Assembly: GCA_959347315.1 (NCBI GenBank)
Contig: OY365809.1
Location: forward strand, 1,014,148-1,078,147
Reading direction: 5' to 3'
Source of the DNA: Bimastos eiseni
Lineage: Eukaryota; Annelida; Clitellata; Crassiclitellata; Lumbricidae
Length of the DNA: 64,000 nt
Position numbers and translations under genes: made by a program. Each line of letters opens with the position of its first letter. Position 1 is the stretch's first letter. Below are positions 10,801 to 22,577 of this stretch, piece after piece. Under the pieces are notes generated by a model. The model was not told the origin of the DNA and did no database searches. It worked only from the letters and a program-made list of their open reading frames with translations.

Positions 10801-11071
10801 GGATTAGCCATTCTCAGCATAGAAAACGAAAACGCAAAGAAAATGGACGTTGATGAACTTGTTCACATTTTTGCAGAGAAGAAGTGCCGCAGAAAGAAAT
10901 TCTGAACATACTGTAGAGTGTAGAGGCATGTCTTTAAACTATAAAATGGATTTAATTAAAGTGATGTTAAACATGTTATGACAATCAGGTTTACAGTGCG
11001 CGCGTTTACTGGTTTAGTTTCTTTAAATAACTGTTGGAGTGGGGGCCCGTGGTGAGATAGCTACGCCACTG
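7856..11071 (+). mobile_element. full-length hAT DNA transposon
   Basis: 3216 bp, bounded by short inverted termini: CAGTGGCGTAACTA at the left and TAGcTACGCCACTG at the right. It is flanked by 8-bp target duplications with one mismatch, at 7848-7855 and 11072-11079. Inside lies one transposase reading frame on the plus strand. G-rich stretches sit close to both ends (GGGGCCCGGCC at the left, GGGGGCCCGTGG at the right), possibly subterminal transposase-binding DNA. The near-intact ends and duplication suggest fairly recent insertion. A truncated relative lies at 5119. Confidence 0.93.
8285..10905 (+). pseudogene. hAT transposase, ZMYM/DUF4371 type, with three frameshifts
   Basis: Four frame segments join into one transposase. 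The start chosen is the ATG at 8285 (MSYQHTSGATKRKK). In order it shows a TTF-type zinc finger (GPCQPRGPFP … TWLCYSQKLD … YCEPCWLF, about 8737-8925), a DUF4371 region (FWRQIVHRVV … GNFLSVIELLA, 9100-9260), and the RNase H-like core with the first acidic site in VIIDTTQDIS (about 9397) and a later GQGYDGAATMSG. It ends in the C-terminal dimerisation region (TLPVTVATAERSFSKLKLIK, about 10700-10850). The breaks are single-base differences at 8321-8327 (A7), 8726-8727 (GG) and 9386-9393 (T8). Without them the frame would be about 873 codons, normal for the family. It acts by cutting its own terminal repeats. Confidence 0.9.
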
Positions 11072-11079
11072 CAGAACAG
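11072..11079. repeat. hAT target-site duplication, right copy
   Basis: CAGAACAG directly follows the right terminus ending CCACTG and matches the left copy at seven of eight bases. Confidence 0.8.
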
Positions 11080-12475
11080 TCTTTTATATACACATATATA
11101 CACATGTATTTATATGTACACTTAAAAGTTGTTGATGATGATGATTTTGATGATGACGGCGACGATGATTATGACGATGCTGATGATGATGGTAATGATG
11201 ATGATGATGATGAATGCATGTGTGATATGAATTTATATGTAGTTTCGTTTGTTCCTAATAATAATAATACAGGCAATGCGACTTACAGTTGCAATGTTTA
11301 TGGACCAGCCTCGGAAATAAAACGGCTGAGTAACTAAACTAATAAAAACTTTTCCCACGTCATATTCTGGCCCACCAAATTAAAAAAAAACAGAGACCAT
11401 TAAAATCCCCGTAATCTCAAGTTTATATATCGCCAATTAAAGAGCAACTCGTAGGAGACGATTAATTTTAAAAAGCATCATCAACCACAGTAATAATAAT
11501 AATAATAATAACAATAACAGCAATAATAATAGTAAAATTGACAGGCGATAAAGAAGTAATTCCAACCTACAAAAGCCATCCACTGCAGACACTTAAGGGA
11601 CAAGTGTCTGGCTTCACCCCAACAAATCGAATAACCACAAATCGTACAACAGACAATCTCTCAGTTTTGCAACATCATTTTCAATAGCATTAATGGCAGA
11701 AACAGTAACGAACAGAAAACATTTCAACAAGAGATATACATGCGACACGCAATATCTCAAGTTACAATCGACCTCCTCTTTCAAAATGCCTTTCCATCAG
11801 ACTGATACGGGACCGATGACAAGAGGTTCTATATAACTGAACTTACACTACAACTGCTACAGTACAACTGGCAGAATGATAAAGAAACCTACTGACCCTA
11901 TTTAGACTATCTTCCAAATAATTGCCTCCAGCGTAACATCTGCAGAGCTGCGAGACGACGGCGTAACAAATGTCACAATAAATCCGGGGAACCAAACAGA
12001 AATTCTAGAAAATGTCTCCCGTTGATATAGGAAAGTTTCAAACTTGAGTCGGCAGAGACACGCCAGTTCAACTCTTGGCAAATCATCCGCCAAATAAAAA
12101 GCACGCAGGAGTCCTGCACAGAAGCCGAAACTTCGGGCAACATGTACAATCGTCAGAAAAACAAGTGCTGAAGATCTTATCTTAATCTATTATTCAGCAT
12201 TAAGTGCACTTATTCAAACAGATGAAGAGACCCAGCAACGCTAAGCGCACTTTAAAGTGATTGCCGAGAACGACGATTGTAGACAATTGAATGCCCTGAA
12301 GAAAATCCTCGCAACGATTCGCACAGAATCGAAAACCTAAATGCCCTGTGTTTGAGTAGTGCGGTTTCTAGAATTGCCTTCGCGGCACCCAAGCATCGTG
12401 GGTTTACGCACGATGTGAAGAGAGATCCGGCAGCTATTCAACTGGAATACTTTCACATTATCCATGCGCTTTCAT
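11080..12475. other. 3' flank of the PHF3/DIDO gene with GAT and AAT microsatellites
   Basis: A GAT-type microsatellite lies at 11133-11213 and an AAT-type one at 11492-11530. The poly-Asp open frame across the first is a product of the repeat. The stretch next to 12475 is expected to be the 3' UTR of the minus-strand gene, but no unambiguous polyadenylation signal was spotted. Confidence 0.45.
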
Positions 12476-15400
12476 TTACGTTTTGCTAGGGCCTGACTGC
12501 TGCCTGGAAACGTGCGAAACCGCTGCCGCGGAAGTGGCCGGCCCGACCAGCCTTATGGGGGCATTGAGAAGCGCCAGGAGATCCCTGGTGGCACTCGGCA
12601 ACTCCCCATCGTTGGGTGCATCGACGATCTCTCCTTCCTCAAGTTCTTCGTTGGTGGAGACCTTGACCGGGTGTTTCTTGGGAGGGACACGGTTTCGGCG
12701 AGGTCCTGAGACATGATGGGGTTCGGGCTTTTGCACAGAAAGACGAAGGTGGTCTTGAGCCGGTGGACCTTGAGACGACGACATGATCAGATTTGGTACC
12801 AATTGAGTACGTTGACCGTTTGGCTGCAACTGACCACCGACTACAAGATGTCCGGTTTCTTCGCGACCCTTCACAGGATCAGAGGCACAGTCCATCTGCT
12901 TCCGTTCCGATGACCTCTGATCTCTGCTCTTCCGTAGCCCCGCGCCCGAAGTAGAACCGACCGCCAAATGGTTAGCAACAACAGCGTCAGTGACTAGACT
13001 ACCCGAACGCACCAACCGTTCGTCTTGACGTCTTCGACAGTCCCGAGAAACGCTCGGCCCCATCTTCCGATCGAGATCCAGTGATCCCCCAACAAGGATC
13101 TCAGTGTCCACGGCGAGATTCTTGCCACCGCCAGACGCCCTCTGAAGCGGAATTCTGCGCGAAATGAATCCTGCGAACGTCGCCAACCCGACTGTCTCTG
13201 CGTTGTTTCGTATTGCTCCTCCTTGGGCGTCTTCCTTGGGCCTCTTTTTGGTTCTTGGATCGCCGGTTCGTTCCATCAGTCTGTGCCGCTCACCTGGATC
13301 GCCTTTCCCTTCCCGAGAGGAGACGTGACGCCGACGACCGTGTCTCTTAACTTCCCACTCGAAACGCTCTTCCATCTCGATCTCCTTCCACACCGTATGG
13401 AATGTTCTTTCATCGATGTCTGCAGAGTTCTTTCCACTCGTTCCCTCCAAACAGTCACGGCGTCTCTCCCTGCCGGTGACCGTTCGGCCAGAGCTTCCGC
13501 TCGGAGATCTTGTCCCACCGTGGAGGATCTCTTCCATTTTCCTGCCTCTGTGGTGAGACCGACCATTGTTCATTCCTGGTCGTGTACTTCTTGTAGACTG
13601 CCTGCCCTCGAACCGCCTGTCGTATGCTCGATCCCGTAAGCGATCGTCAACAACTACCGCGACAGGAGACCTCACCACCTTCTCCCGGACTCTCTGGTTG
13701 TCGCTCTCCGAGCTCTGATATGAACCCCCTTGACCGTAACTGGCCATTCTCTGCACTCTGACCTGCTGTTCCGATTCGTCTGAGCTGAAAACAAGGTCAT
13801 CACACTCCTCGTCTTGGTCACGGCCGCGTTTGCTTCGCTTCCTCGCGTGACTGTGCGAATCGTGACCGTGTTTCCGTTTTGTTGCGCTACCGCTCGAGCT
13901 GCTCTGCCGTCTTGAATGGCTGCCACTCTCTGATGAATCCCGGAGATAGGTCTGCTTGCCAGTACAAGGATTTCGGTAGGTTATCTGTTTCTCAGAACCG
14001 TCACATGACTTTTGGCGGTGTCTACGTTTCTTGGGGCTCTCGCAAGAACTGCGACTGTCTCTCCCGCGTCCTTTGTCGCTGCTGTGCCAGTCGATATGAC
14101 GGCTTCGAATTTTTACACTGTCGCTAGAGTCGCAGCTGTCTGTTCTGGGCTGACTCTTGTTGTGGAACGCTCGCCCACGAGTCGGGAGTTTCACAGACTC
14201 ATCTAGCCATAATTTCACCGACTCACACAGTTCCGAACTGACTCGTGAACTGTCTATGACTCTGTCAGGTGTAGACTTGGTCGTCGCCTTCGGTCTTCTG
14301 TCTACCACAGCCTGTGACCAATCTCCTGAACCAGGAACGTCCCCCTGCAGTTTAGAATCATCACCAGATCCCCCGATAAAACAGCCATCTGACTCACTGA
14401 TATGCGTAGCAATATTAGAATCACTTGTTTGAGGTTTGGAATTCTCGGCAGAATTAAGTCCACCCGAATCACTACCACGTCTCTTGCTTTCGCTTCTGTT
14501 CGGATCTACCACGCCCGCATCCAGTCGAATTTTCGGAGAATTACATCTTGGCGACAAGAGAGGAGGAGACCTCAACTCTTCAGTTAAGTCCACACTCTCC
14601 CTGCTAGACTTCTCGACATGTGAGAGCGATTTGCTCTCCGAAATGGTACCTTTTTCAACGAGAACAGGCGAACACTGGCCCAAACCGCCACAAATCTCTG
14701 TATAACTGAGCAGATCAGAATCAAAACATCTCTTCACCAACTCGCTGACATTGCCAATCAACCTTGCCTCGTCATGCGTCTTATCGCCAATAACCAATTC
14801 CTGCAGTGGGGCAGATTCCCCGTGACTCCTTAGTTCAGACTTAGGTCTTGAACAGCGCTCGATCAAGGCACTGAATCTAGCCAGTGTTTCGGACAAGCGA
14901 TTTTGCTCTTGTTCATCCTCCTCGTGGTCTGATGCGGCCTCACACTCGACTCCCTGTGAGTCGAGAACAGTCTTTTGGGAATTCTCACACCGCGACTCAT
15001 ATGTTCTCACACCCCTTTCGCTCTCTGATAGAGATTCCATCCGGGATTCCACTTCCATGGAAATGCAAGCTAGAGAGTCTGTCTTTATGCTGACTTCATC
15101 ATTCCCAATATTAAATTCAAAGTGATCAGTCAAGTGGGATTTTAAGTCACCTCCAATCATCGTGACCGTCTCGCTCTTATTCGTTGCATCAGTCTTAGTC
15201 AGTAGGTCAGCTTTGGCAGCTAACATTTGATTTCCTTCCACGTCGATAGCAGCGGACTTTTCATTGCTCTGATGATATTGAAACCTTGCAGTCTGCTCAT
15301 TTACATCAGTTTGTAACGAGGGGTATCTACAAGGATCAACCGCTTTTTTTGAAAGGTCGGTGGTATCTTGGCCACCCAATCCAGGCAAAGGATCTCCCAA

Positions 15401-18316
15401 TCCAGACAAAGGATCCCCCAATCCAGGCAAAGGATCCCCCAATCCAGGCAAAAGATCCCCCAATCCAGGTAAAATTTTCCCCAGACCTACAAAGCCACCA
15501 TCGTCCTCGCAAACGCTGCCAAAAAATTCGTACGAGTTCTCAAGAAACCCTCCTGTGTCTTTATAAGTCGAATCGATTAGACTTTTTGTGCCGACATCAC
15601 AGAACGGCCGGCGATAGTCCTGATCGTTCGGAAACAGGGGAGGTTGCTGTGGCCCCACCTCTCCATATGGAAAGCACGACCCGTTATTGCGACATCGGTC
15701 ACCGTTTCTCTCAATCATCTTCTTACCTAAAAAGTCTTCGTCAGCAACAGCGTTTGCCAAACCTCTCGCTCTTTCTGCCGCCAAGCATTGCTGGTGGTTG
15801 CTGCTATTCCCCATATCGCAGTTGTTGGACCGCCAAAACGGCTGAGTATCTAAACATCCCTGTCTAGGGTGATTCAAGGGGTAACTCCAGTTATCCACGG
15901 GTGTCTCGTAGGACGACCTTTCCTGCAGACGGCCATGACCCCACAGAGCAGGGCCCGGCCGTCCGGAGGGATAAGAGGGTTCCTCCGGTACCCGCGGTGG
16001 AGAAAATACCAAGCGTGCATTCCCATAGCCAGGGTTGATTCTGTGGCAGGGGTTGTAAGCTGTGGGAGATCGAAAGCCCAGATGGGGCTGAGGCATACGC
16101 GCCCAGGGCTGGGCCATGGGCATCTGGGAATCGCCAAAAGCCTCTGGAACAGGTGCTCGGAAACGGATGCCCTGAAGCAGGCAGGACGGCGGTTTCGGAG
16201 GGGCAGGAAGGCGACCGGCCTTGGAAAACGTTGGCGAAAACAGAGGTCGTTCGGGAGAGGGATGAACGGGAAATGGCGGCAAGACAAGAGGGCAAGCGAT
16301 GGAAGGAGACTGAATCCAAAACGAGGCATCCGTACTGAGTGATATTTCAGCCGTCATTGGGCGATGTTGATCCTCGACGTCAACTCGTAATGGTCGCTCC
16401 GCAGCGGGGTCCCCTCCCATTGCAACCCCCACCGTCTTGACTATCGACTTGATCGCCTCGAATGAACTGTCTGACAGAACTGGTAGGATCTTCTCAATGC
16501 TGATGCCCTGCTCGTCGTTCCTTATCTCTGGTTTTCTCTTCTTAAGACATGATCGTAGTTCCCCGGTCTTCTGAGGCACTGCCGAGCAGTCCTCCGCTCG
16601 ATGTCTCCAAGGTTCCGACCCTTCCTCCGAATCCCAGATACTGTGAGCCGGTTTATTTCTGTGCAGAGGAGAGAACCAGCCAGCATCGTAGCCCTCACAC
16701 CCTGCCGGTGGCATAGAGTTACCTTTCCTGAGACGTGACTGAATATCTGTCTGGTACATAGCAGGATATTCGGATGCAGCCAACGACTCCTTTCTTTTCT
16801 CCGCTATGGATTCATTGGTGTTGCTAAACGTCTCTTCATTAACACTCATCTTCCCAGATCTCTCAATGCATCCTGACCATATTGAAGCGTCGTCCTCCTC
16901 CTCCATCTGTGGCAATTTCAAAACAATGTCGCACTCGGTCCTACCGATCGTCATACCGTTTTGTCCCCGTTTAAACTCAGGACAAACAAGGCCCAAACGT
17001 TTACTGACTATGCTCTGTCCCTGGTTTGCCTTGGGCCCTGCGCCGTCAATGGCTGCTTTTCCAAGCAGACCATCATTCCAGCTTTCGACATCTCTACCAC
17101 CGACTGCAGGAACATTGACGACATCCTTGGTATGCCTAGGGTCAGAATTGTCCCCTGCATGACCTTCCTCCACATGGAAACGGTTCTGGAAATTCGAGGG
17201 ACCCCGTTCAACTGTATTCACAAGGGGCTTGCCACCATTTGTATGCCACTCTTCGTGCGTTCCATGATGTCTTCCGGTCTGCGCATAGGCCATATTTTCG
17301 TTCTTAGCAACGAACTGCTGCTGGTCAGTTATGGTCTTCTGCTTCTCTGTCACGCTCTCCTGCTTCTCTGTCATGCTTCCATGCTTCTCAGTCACGTTCT
17401 CCGACTTCTCTGTCACGCTCTCCGGATTCTCCATCACACTCTCCTGCTTCTCCGCCACGGTCTCCTGCTTCTCCGTAACACTGTGCTGCTTCTCGATGGT
17501 CTCGACCAACTGGAGCAGAATCGCTCTCTGCTGACGATCGTTCTGTGCCCCATACACAGACAGCAGTTGATCCAAGAGCGATCGCAGAATATCCTGATTG
17601 AGCGCATTCTTCTCCGACAGCTGTGTCAGGATTGTTGCGATGCTCGTCAAGGTTTCTGGACTCGCAGAATCCAGATTGCTCACTTCGGGCAACTGCTCTT
17701 CGGTGCTCGGTTGGACGGCCTCCATTCCAGCAGCGCTCGAGCCTTCGTCCACAGTTCCACCACCTCGGTCCATTTCTGACTCATCTGAACAACTCGTGTC
17801 TGTCAACGGCTCAGCAGACGGCGTCTTCGTCTCATCGGTTACTGCCGACACTTTTGTACACCTCCTGTTATGCAATTGCTTCGATGCATGACTCACACTT
17901 TTCAACAATCCACGAGACTTTATTTCCTCAACGTTCCGATTTGTTTCAATTGTTTCCTGATGCTGAGATTCAGAATTTGCATTGTTTTCGGCACAAACAG
18001 ACGACTCAGCGCAGTCTACTCTCACCGTATCATCCGTATGTCTACTGTCTAAGAGTTCTGAATGCTGACGTCCTTTGCAAACTGCGACATCCACGTCATG
18101 TTTTGAAATTTTCAAATCGTCACCATCTCTGTCTCGAGATTTCTCGGCTCCCTGGAACGCATCTTTTTCCGAATCATCCCGCGATCGCCTGTCAGTTTGT
18201 TCAGTTTCCGAAGTCATCTCTGACGTCTTGCGGCATGCACAGGGCTTCCGGATGACATCTTTACCATGCTTGATAGACTCGGTCAGTTTCTGACGGCCAT
18301 TCGGCTTCGATGGATT
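12476..18316 (-). CDS. PHF3/DIDO1-like: PHF3/DIDO gene: giant last exon (1946 codons)
   Basis: One open frame of 5841 nt entered in phase 0 from exon 18. It is low-complexity, with Ser, Arg, Glu, Gly and Pro in blocks. Visible segments: a run of about nine 7-residue repeats around SVTEKQE (about 17320-17500), a Pro-rich FRAPVPEAFGDSQMP region, six 7-residue GLGDPLP repeats (15371-15485), a Ser/Arg-rich region (SESGSHSRRQSSSSGSATKR and neighbours, about 13500-14100), and EELEEGEI near the C-terminus. A giant last exon is also typical of the long DIDO1 isoform. Long open frames on the opposite strand (for example 16961-17779) are shadows of this biased sequence. Confidence 0.88.
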   Translation of the reverse strand, partial: NPSKPNGRQKLTESIKHGKDVIRKPCACRKTSEMTSETEQTDRRSRDDSEKDAFQGAEKSRDRDGDDLKISKHDVDVAVCKGRQHSELLDSRHTDDTVRVDCAESSVCAENNANSESQHQETIETNRNVEEIKSRGLLKSVSHASKQLHNRRCTKVSAVTDETKTPSAEPLTDTSCSDESEMDRGGGTVDEGSSAAGMEAVQPSTEEQLPEVSNLDSASPETLTSIATILTQLSEKNALNQDILRSLLDQLLSVYGAQNDRQQRAILLQLVETIEKQHSVTEKQETVAEKQESVMENPESVTEKSENVTEKHGSMTEKQESVTEKQKTITDQQQFVAKNENMAYAQTGRHHGTHEEWHTNGGKPLVNTVERGPSNFQNRFHVEEGHAGDNSDPRHTKDVVNVPAVGGRDVESWNDGLLGKAAIDGAGPKANQGQSIVSKRLGLVCPEFKRGQNGMTIGRTECDIVLKLPQMEEEDDASIWSGCIERSGKMSVNEETFSNTNESIAEKRKESLAASEYPAMYQTDIQSRLRKGNSMPPAGCEGYDAGWFSPLHRNKPAHSIWDSEEGSEPWRHRAEDCSAVPQKTGELRSCLKKRKPEIRNDEQGISIEKILPVLSDSSFEAIKSIVKTVGVAMGGDPAAERPLRVDVEDQHRPMTAEISLSTDASFWIQSPSIACPLVLPPFPVHPSPERPLFSPTFSKAGRLPAPPKPPSCLLQGIRFRAPVPEAFGDSQMPMAQPWARMPQPHLGFRSPTAYNPCHRINPGYGNARLVFSPPRVPEEPSYPSGRPGPALWGHGRLQERSSYETPVDNWSYPLNHPRQGCLDTQPFWRSNNCDMGNSSNHQQCLAAERARGLANAVADEDFLGKKMIERNGDRCRNNGSCFPYGEVGPQQPPLFPNDQDYRRPFCDVGTKSLIDSTYKDTGGFLENSYEFFGSVCEDDGGFVGLGKILPGLGDLLPGLGDPLPGLGDPLSGLGDPLPGLGGQDTTDLSKKAVDPCRYPSLQTDVNEQTARFQYHQSNEKSAAIDVEGNQMLAAKADLLTKTDATNKSETVTMIGGDLKSHLTDHFEFNIGNDEVSIKTDSLACISMEVESRMESLSESERGVRTYESRCENSQKTVLDSQGVECEAASDHEEDEQEQNRLSETLARFSALIERCSRPKSELRSHGESAPLQELVIGDKTHDEARLIGNVSELVKRCFDSDLLSYTEICGGLGQCSPVLVEKGTISESKSLSHVEKSSRESVDLTEELRSPPLLSPRCNSPKIRLDAGVVDPNRSESKRRGSDSGGLNSAENSKPQTSDSNIATHISESDGCFIGGSGDDSKLQGDVPGSGDWSQAVVDRRPKATTKSTPDRVIDSSRVSSELCESVKLWLDESVKLPTRGRAFHNKSQPRTDSCDSSDSVKIRSRHIDWHSSDKGRGRDSRSSCESPKKRRHRQKSCDGSEKQITYRNPCTGKQTYLRDSSESGSHSRRQSSSSGSATKRKHGHDSHSHARKRSKRGRDQDEECDDLVFSSDESEQQVRVQRMASYGQGGSYQSSESDNQRVREKVVRSPVAVVVDDRLRDRAYDRRFEGRQSTRSTRPGMNNGRSHHRGRKMEEILHGGTRSPSGSSGRTVTGRERRRDCLEGTSGKNSADIDERTFHTVWKEIEMEERFEWEVKRHGRRRHVSSREGKGDPGERHRLMERTGDPRTKKRPKEDAQGGAIRNNAETVGLATFAGFISRRIPLQRASGGGKNLAVDTEILVGGSLDLDRKMGPSVSRDCRRRQDERLVRSGSLVTDAVVANHLAVGSTSGAGLRKSRDQRSSERKQMDCASDPVKGREETGHLVVGGQLQPNGQRTQLVPNLIMSSSQGPPAQDHLRLSVQKPEPHHVSGPRRNRVPPKKHPVKVSTNEELEEGEIVDAPNDGELPSATRDLLALLNAPIRLVGPATSAAAVSHVSRQQSGPSKT

Positions 18317-21300
18317 CTAGAAGAAATAACACAGCATTAAAATGCTTCCCCGTCATTAAATACATATATTTTTAAAAATATATGACATGCCATTCTTTAA
18401 AAAACACAGTGTCAATGGCCACTTATGAATTTGCCAGTTCAAGCCATTTGTTTAGGACTCCAGAGGGAGTATCAAGACCTGAATAACATCAATAGTGCAA
18501 AAATGGTAAAATAAATTAAGATGTCAGTTTAAAAAAAGCGTTATTACCAGTCAGAGTGGGCTAATAATCGATTAGATTCAGACCGATTAGTTAATCAACA
18601 AACCGTCAATTCTAGTCAACAACAAATTTCAGTAGCAAATTCTAATCAATAACAAATTTCAGTAGCAAATTCTAATCAATTATCTACAAGATTTTGACAA
18701 TTTAAATTCCAGTTCATTAGCAAATTAACTAATTGCACCGATCCCTGTAACCAGTGTCTCAGAAAGTGATGACGAAATTGAGAGGTGTTGTAAAGCCTGA
18801 GTGCTTTGTGTAAAAAAGTCACACGGCATAACAACAGTATGCTACAGTATTAGAGTCACACCACTACAATGTGGGACCTACCATCTGGAATGGACTTCCC
18901 ATAGAGCTCTGTATCGTACCTAAGAACTCATCTTCATTTTACGCCTCTCTTAAAACTGTCCTTTTCAGCCAAGGGTTAGGGCGGGAGCGACTCTGAGTAG
19001 ATATCTCAAAGGAGCACTATATCAGGTATTTTTTGATTGATTGACTCAATGTAACAGTATGAACGAATGTTTCGATCGTACCTCTGCTGATGATCCGATC
19101 TCGTAATCTTCATCAAACGGATCGTACGGTTTGTCATCCTCAATCTTGGCTGTAATTACATGCATAAAGTCTTCTACTGTACTGTTTTGTATTTACTGAT
19201 TTTGATAGAGCCTTCCCAGTATGACCTAATCATAGGCGCCCTCATGGTGAAAAGCCCCACAAGAAAAGAAAGGTCTTAAGAACACAGGCAGAAAGAGAGG
19301 CACCCCAGTTAAATCAGGCTGCAGAAATGTCAACAAACTTCTTCCTTCACGAAATGTTAACCCTACACCTCTCAGTTGACTGTCCAGAACTCCAGCCACT
19401 TTTTCTTCAAATGGTAGAACTCCTCCACTGCCCATACTCTGGCAGTGCCAGTCCCAAGCCTGGATAAATGAGGAGAGTGACAATAATGATCTTTGTTATA
19501 ACAAAGTGTTATAGTGTCATTATGCTGAAACTACAATCTTCAGATGGTAGGACTGGTAAACAAACTCTGGCCTGCAACATCTACCAACACCTACCTGGAA
19601 TCAAGAGATCCTGCGGTCGGGCCTTGGAATATTTTGAGACGATGGGGTCGGCCTGAGCAAATGCCTTGAGGTCATCATCGCTGATCTCGTCTGATGACTC
19701 CTCTTTGGCAGGAGACGACCCGTTCTTTATCTCCGACAAAGGGGTACGATCGTCCTGACTAGAAAAACCCTGAAAAATCATAGAAAACAAGAAATACAAG
19801 AGGTATAAGCGCATGAACTAACAACATCAGAGGCATAGTACTCAGTCATTGATGGGGAGCCATGGGTACAAAGTGCTAGCAATTTCATTTTCTTAGCCTC
19901 AGCATATGAGAGCATGAACCAAAAAAGACGAACAGTCCCTTAAGTTAGCCCTGAGACATCCACGAGTATAAAGTGCTGATGACTTCATTTTCTCAGCTTC
20001 TGCATGCAAGGGCAGGTGACCAGTCCTCTCCCTTGCTTCTCATCTTCCCACTGACAGTGTACGGTGGTGTAAGCATCTCAGCCGAATCAGCGGGGGAGTG
20101 CAGGTACAGAATTGACCCCTCGACCTCTGCATTGATAGTCAGTCAGCTAATCCCCGGGCCATAGCACACTCCAAGAGCAAGAAGAAGGGTGAAATAAAGA
20201 CCTGTGCGGCTGGGTTGGGTTCCACGGAGATCTTTGCTGGGCCCTTAGTGCCGACTGTGTTGCCATGTAAGGGGGCGGATGATGTTGGCTGCTTTGGCCT
20301 TGACCTCGTCGTCGCCTGTTGGATGATGATACCAAGCAAGACGTCGGACCGGTTGACATCCAACCCTAGACGACAATGACAATGCATTTCTTCAAGTAAA
20401 TGTAATGAAGGTAATGGTAATGAAGATAAAGGTAACAGAAGTAAAAATAAAAAGGTAAAAGTAAAAAGGTAGAGGTAAATAGACAGGGTAAAAAAAGAAA
20501 AATGTCACATAAGGAAGGGGTAACATAGGTAGCAAAGGTAAAAGTAACAAAGGTAACGATAATGAAGCTAAAGGTAACAAAGGTAAAAGTAAAAAAGGTA
20601 CAGGTAAACAGGCAGGGTAAAAGAGGGGAACAAATTAAATGGCAGCAAAGTAACAAGAGCAAAGGCAAAAGAAAGGCAGAGGTGACAAAGGCAGACTTGA
20701 AACAAAGGTAGGAGGTGCTGCACCTGAGTAGATATTCTTGAAGAGGCACAAAGTAAATCGCTTAAATGAAAACACATAATGCTACATCTTCTGAAGATTG
20801 TATTACATAACATCACAGAGCTTGTCCAAAGATTGCATTGTGCAATAAATTAAAAAATACCTAAAAATCCTACATCCGCTTCTGGTTCTTAATCGACTGA
20901 CTGTTCGTATCATTATTACGTTACAATAGAAAGCGCTATTCTAAAAGAACAATACCTGGACCGTTGAAAGGCAGAAGTACGCCAGGGATGGAAGCGCCGG
21001 AAGGAAGTGGCCAAAGGTACATGTCTTTGATTGCGGAACCAATGCTGCCAATGACGCCACAGCGGCGCCGCTCCTGCAGGTAGTTGAAGAGTTGCTGGTA
21101 CTTGGCCTTGTCACCGTTGTCATGGCAATGGAAGCAGATGACGGCTATCTCCTAGAAACGAAACGTCAATGACAAAATATTTAAACACAATTGGTTCTGA
21201 CTCCATTTCAGATTAAATCTTAAGTCTGGCTGATCATGTCTTACCCAGTCTGGAGTCAGATTCATAAGAAATAATCAACTTTAGAAACAGATTTAGCAAC

Positions 21301-22544
21301 AATGATCTGGAGTCAGATTCAGCAGCTATAATCTGGAGTCAGACTTATCAGTTATAATCTGGAGTCAGATTTATCAGTTATAATCTGGAGTCAGATTTAT
21401 CAGTTATAATCTGGATCCAGTCAGATTGGTCAGTTGTAATCTTGAGTCAGATTTATCACCTATAATCTGGAATCAGATTTATCAGCTATAATCTGGAGTC
21501 AGATTTATCAGTTATAATCTGGAGTCAGATTTATCAACTTTATCATATCTATACATATAAAGAAAAGTATACATGTAACTATCTATATATCTTCCACACA
21601 AACTTTTGATCAAATACTGTCCAACAGAAATAAGAAAGTCCTTGCTTCTCTCGTGGCCAGTTGTATGTGGCTTGCTCAAGAGTAGGAACATTCAATTTTT
21701 TTTTATATTTTAGCTCTGGGAGGAATATCATAAATGTGCTTCAACTCAGGCAAAGCCGGGTACTTCAGCTAGTATAATAAATAGTAAGATTTATTAATTA
21801 ATCAATCAATCGATCAACATGAGCTTAATATAGCACCCTTTCAAGATATCTATTCAGATGCGCTCCTGGTCTGACCACGGCCAAAAAAAAAGAGGATTTA
21901 AAATATTTCAGAGGAAAATGCAGGTGAGGAATTTATAGGGAAGAGGCAAAGCTCTTGTAGAGAAGCCCATTACAGATGGTCAGGCCAACCACTGAAAAGA
22001 CCAGACATTGCATCGTAGCGGTACGTGCGAAAGAGACAACAGAGGTCGCATGGGCATCAGAGCGAAGTTAGCGTCAGTCACGAGATGGTCAAGATGTAGA
22101 AGAAGGGCACATTAAGAAGGCACTCGCTAGGCTACTACTGACCCTCGTGGCTGTGTACTGTTGTCGAATCTTTTGCAGATACTCCTGAACCGTTTTCGGG
22201 TCGATTCTCCCCATCACAGTAACCGTTGCAGGCAAAACCTGAAAGCAGTAAAATCTTCAAATTTGTCAAACCAACATTGAGCACGTCAATAGCTAAGGTG
22301 CCAAGATGGTCGAATGGTTTGCATGTTTAGGCCTGCCAAAAGGGGACCGGCAGAAATGACCAGGGGCCGGGCGAATTTTAGAAGCTCGTGTCATTTCTGT
22401 ACCGACAAATATGTATCAAGTCTCTTTCTGGATCCCTGTGTTTGTCTATTTCTGCTTCTCCTTCTCTGTCTGTCTCTGTGTTGCTTTGTGCCTCTCTATT
22501 GTTCTCTCTTTGTAAATTTCTATGTCTGTCTCTATATCTCTCTA

Positions 22545-22577
<33 letters not shown>

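Noticed and set aside
11104..11337. Poly-aspartate open frame
   Set aside because: Produced by a GAT microsatellite next to the hAT; no homology or splice context.
15874..17891. Long open frames on the plus strand opposite the last PHF3/DIDO exon
   Set aside because: They overlap a much longer minus-strand frame in phase with upstream exons; codon bias in a low-complexity exon leaves the other strand open.
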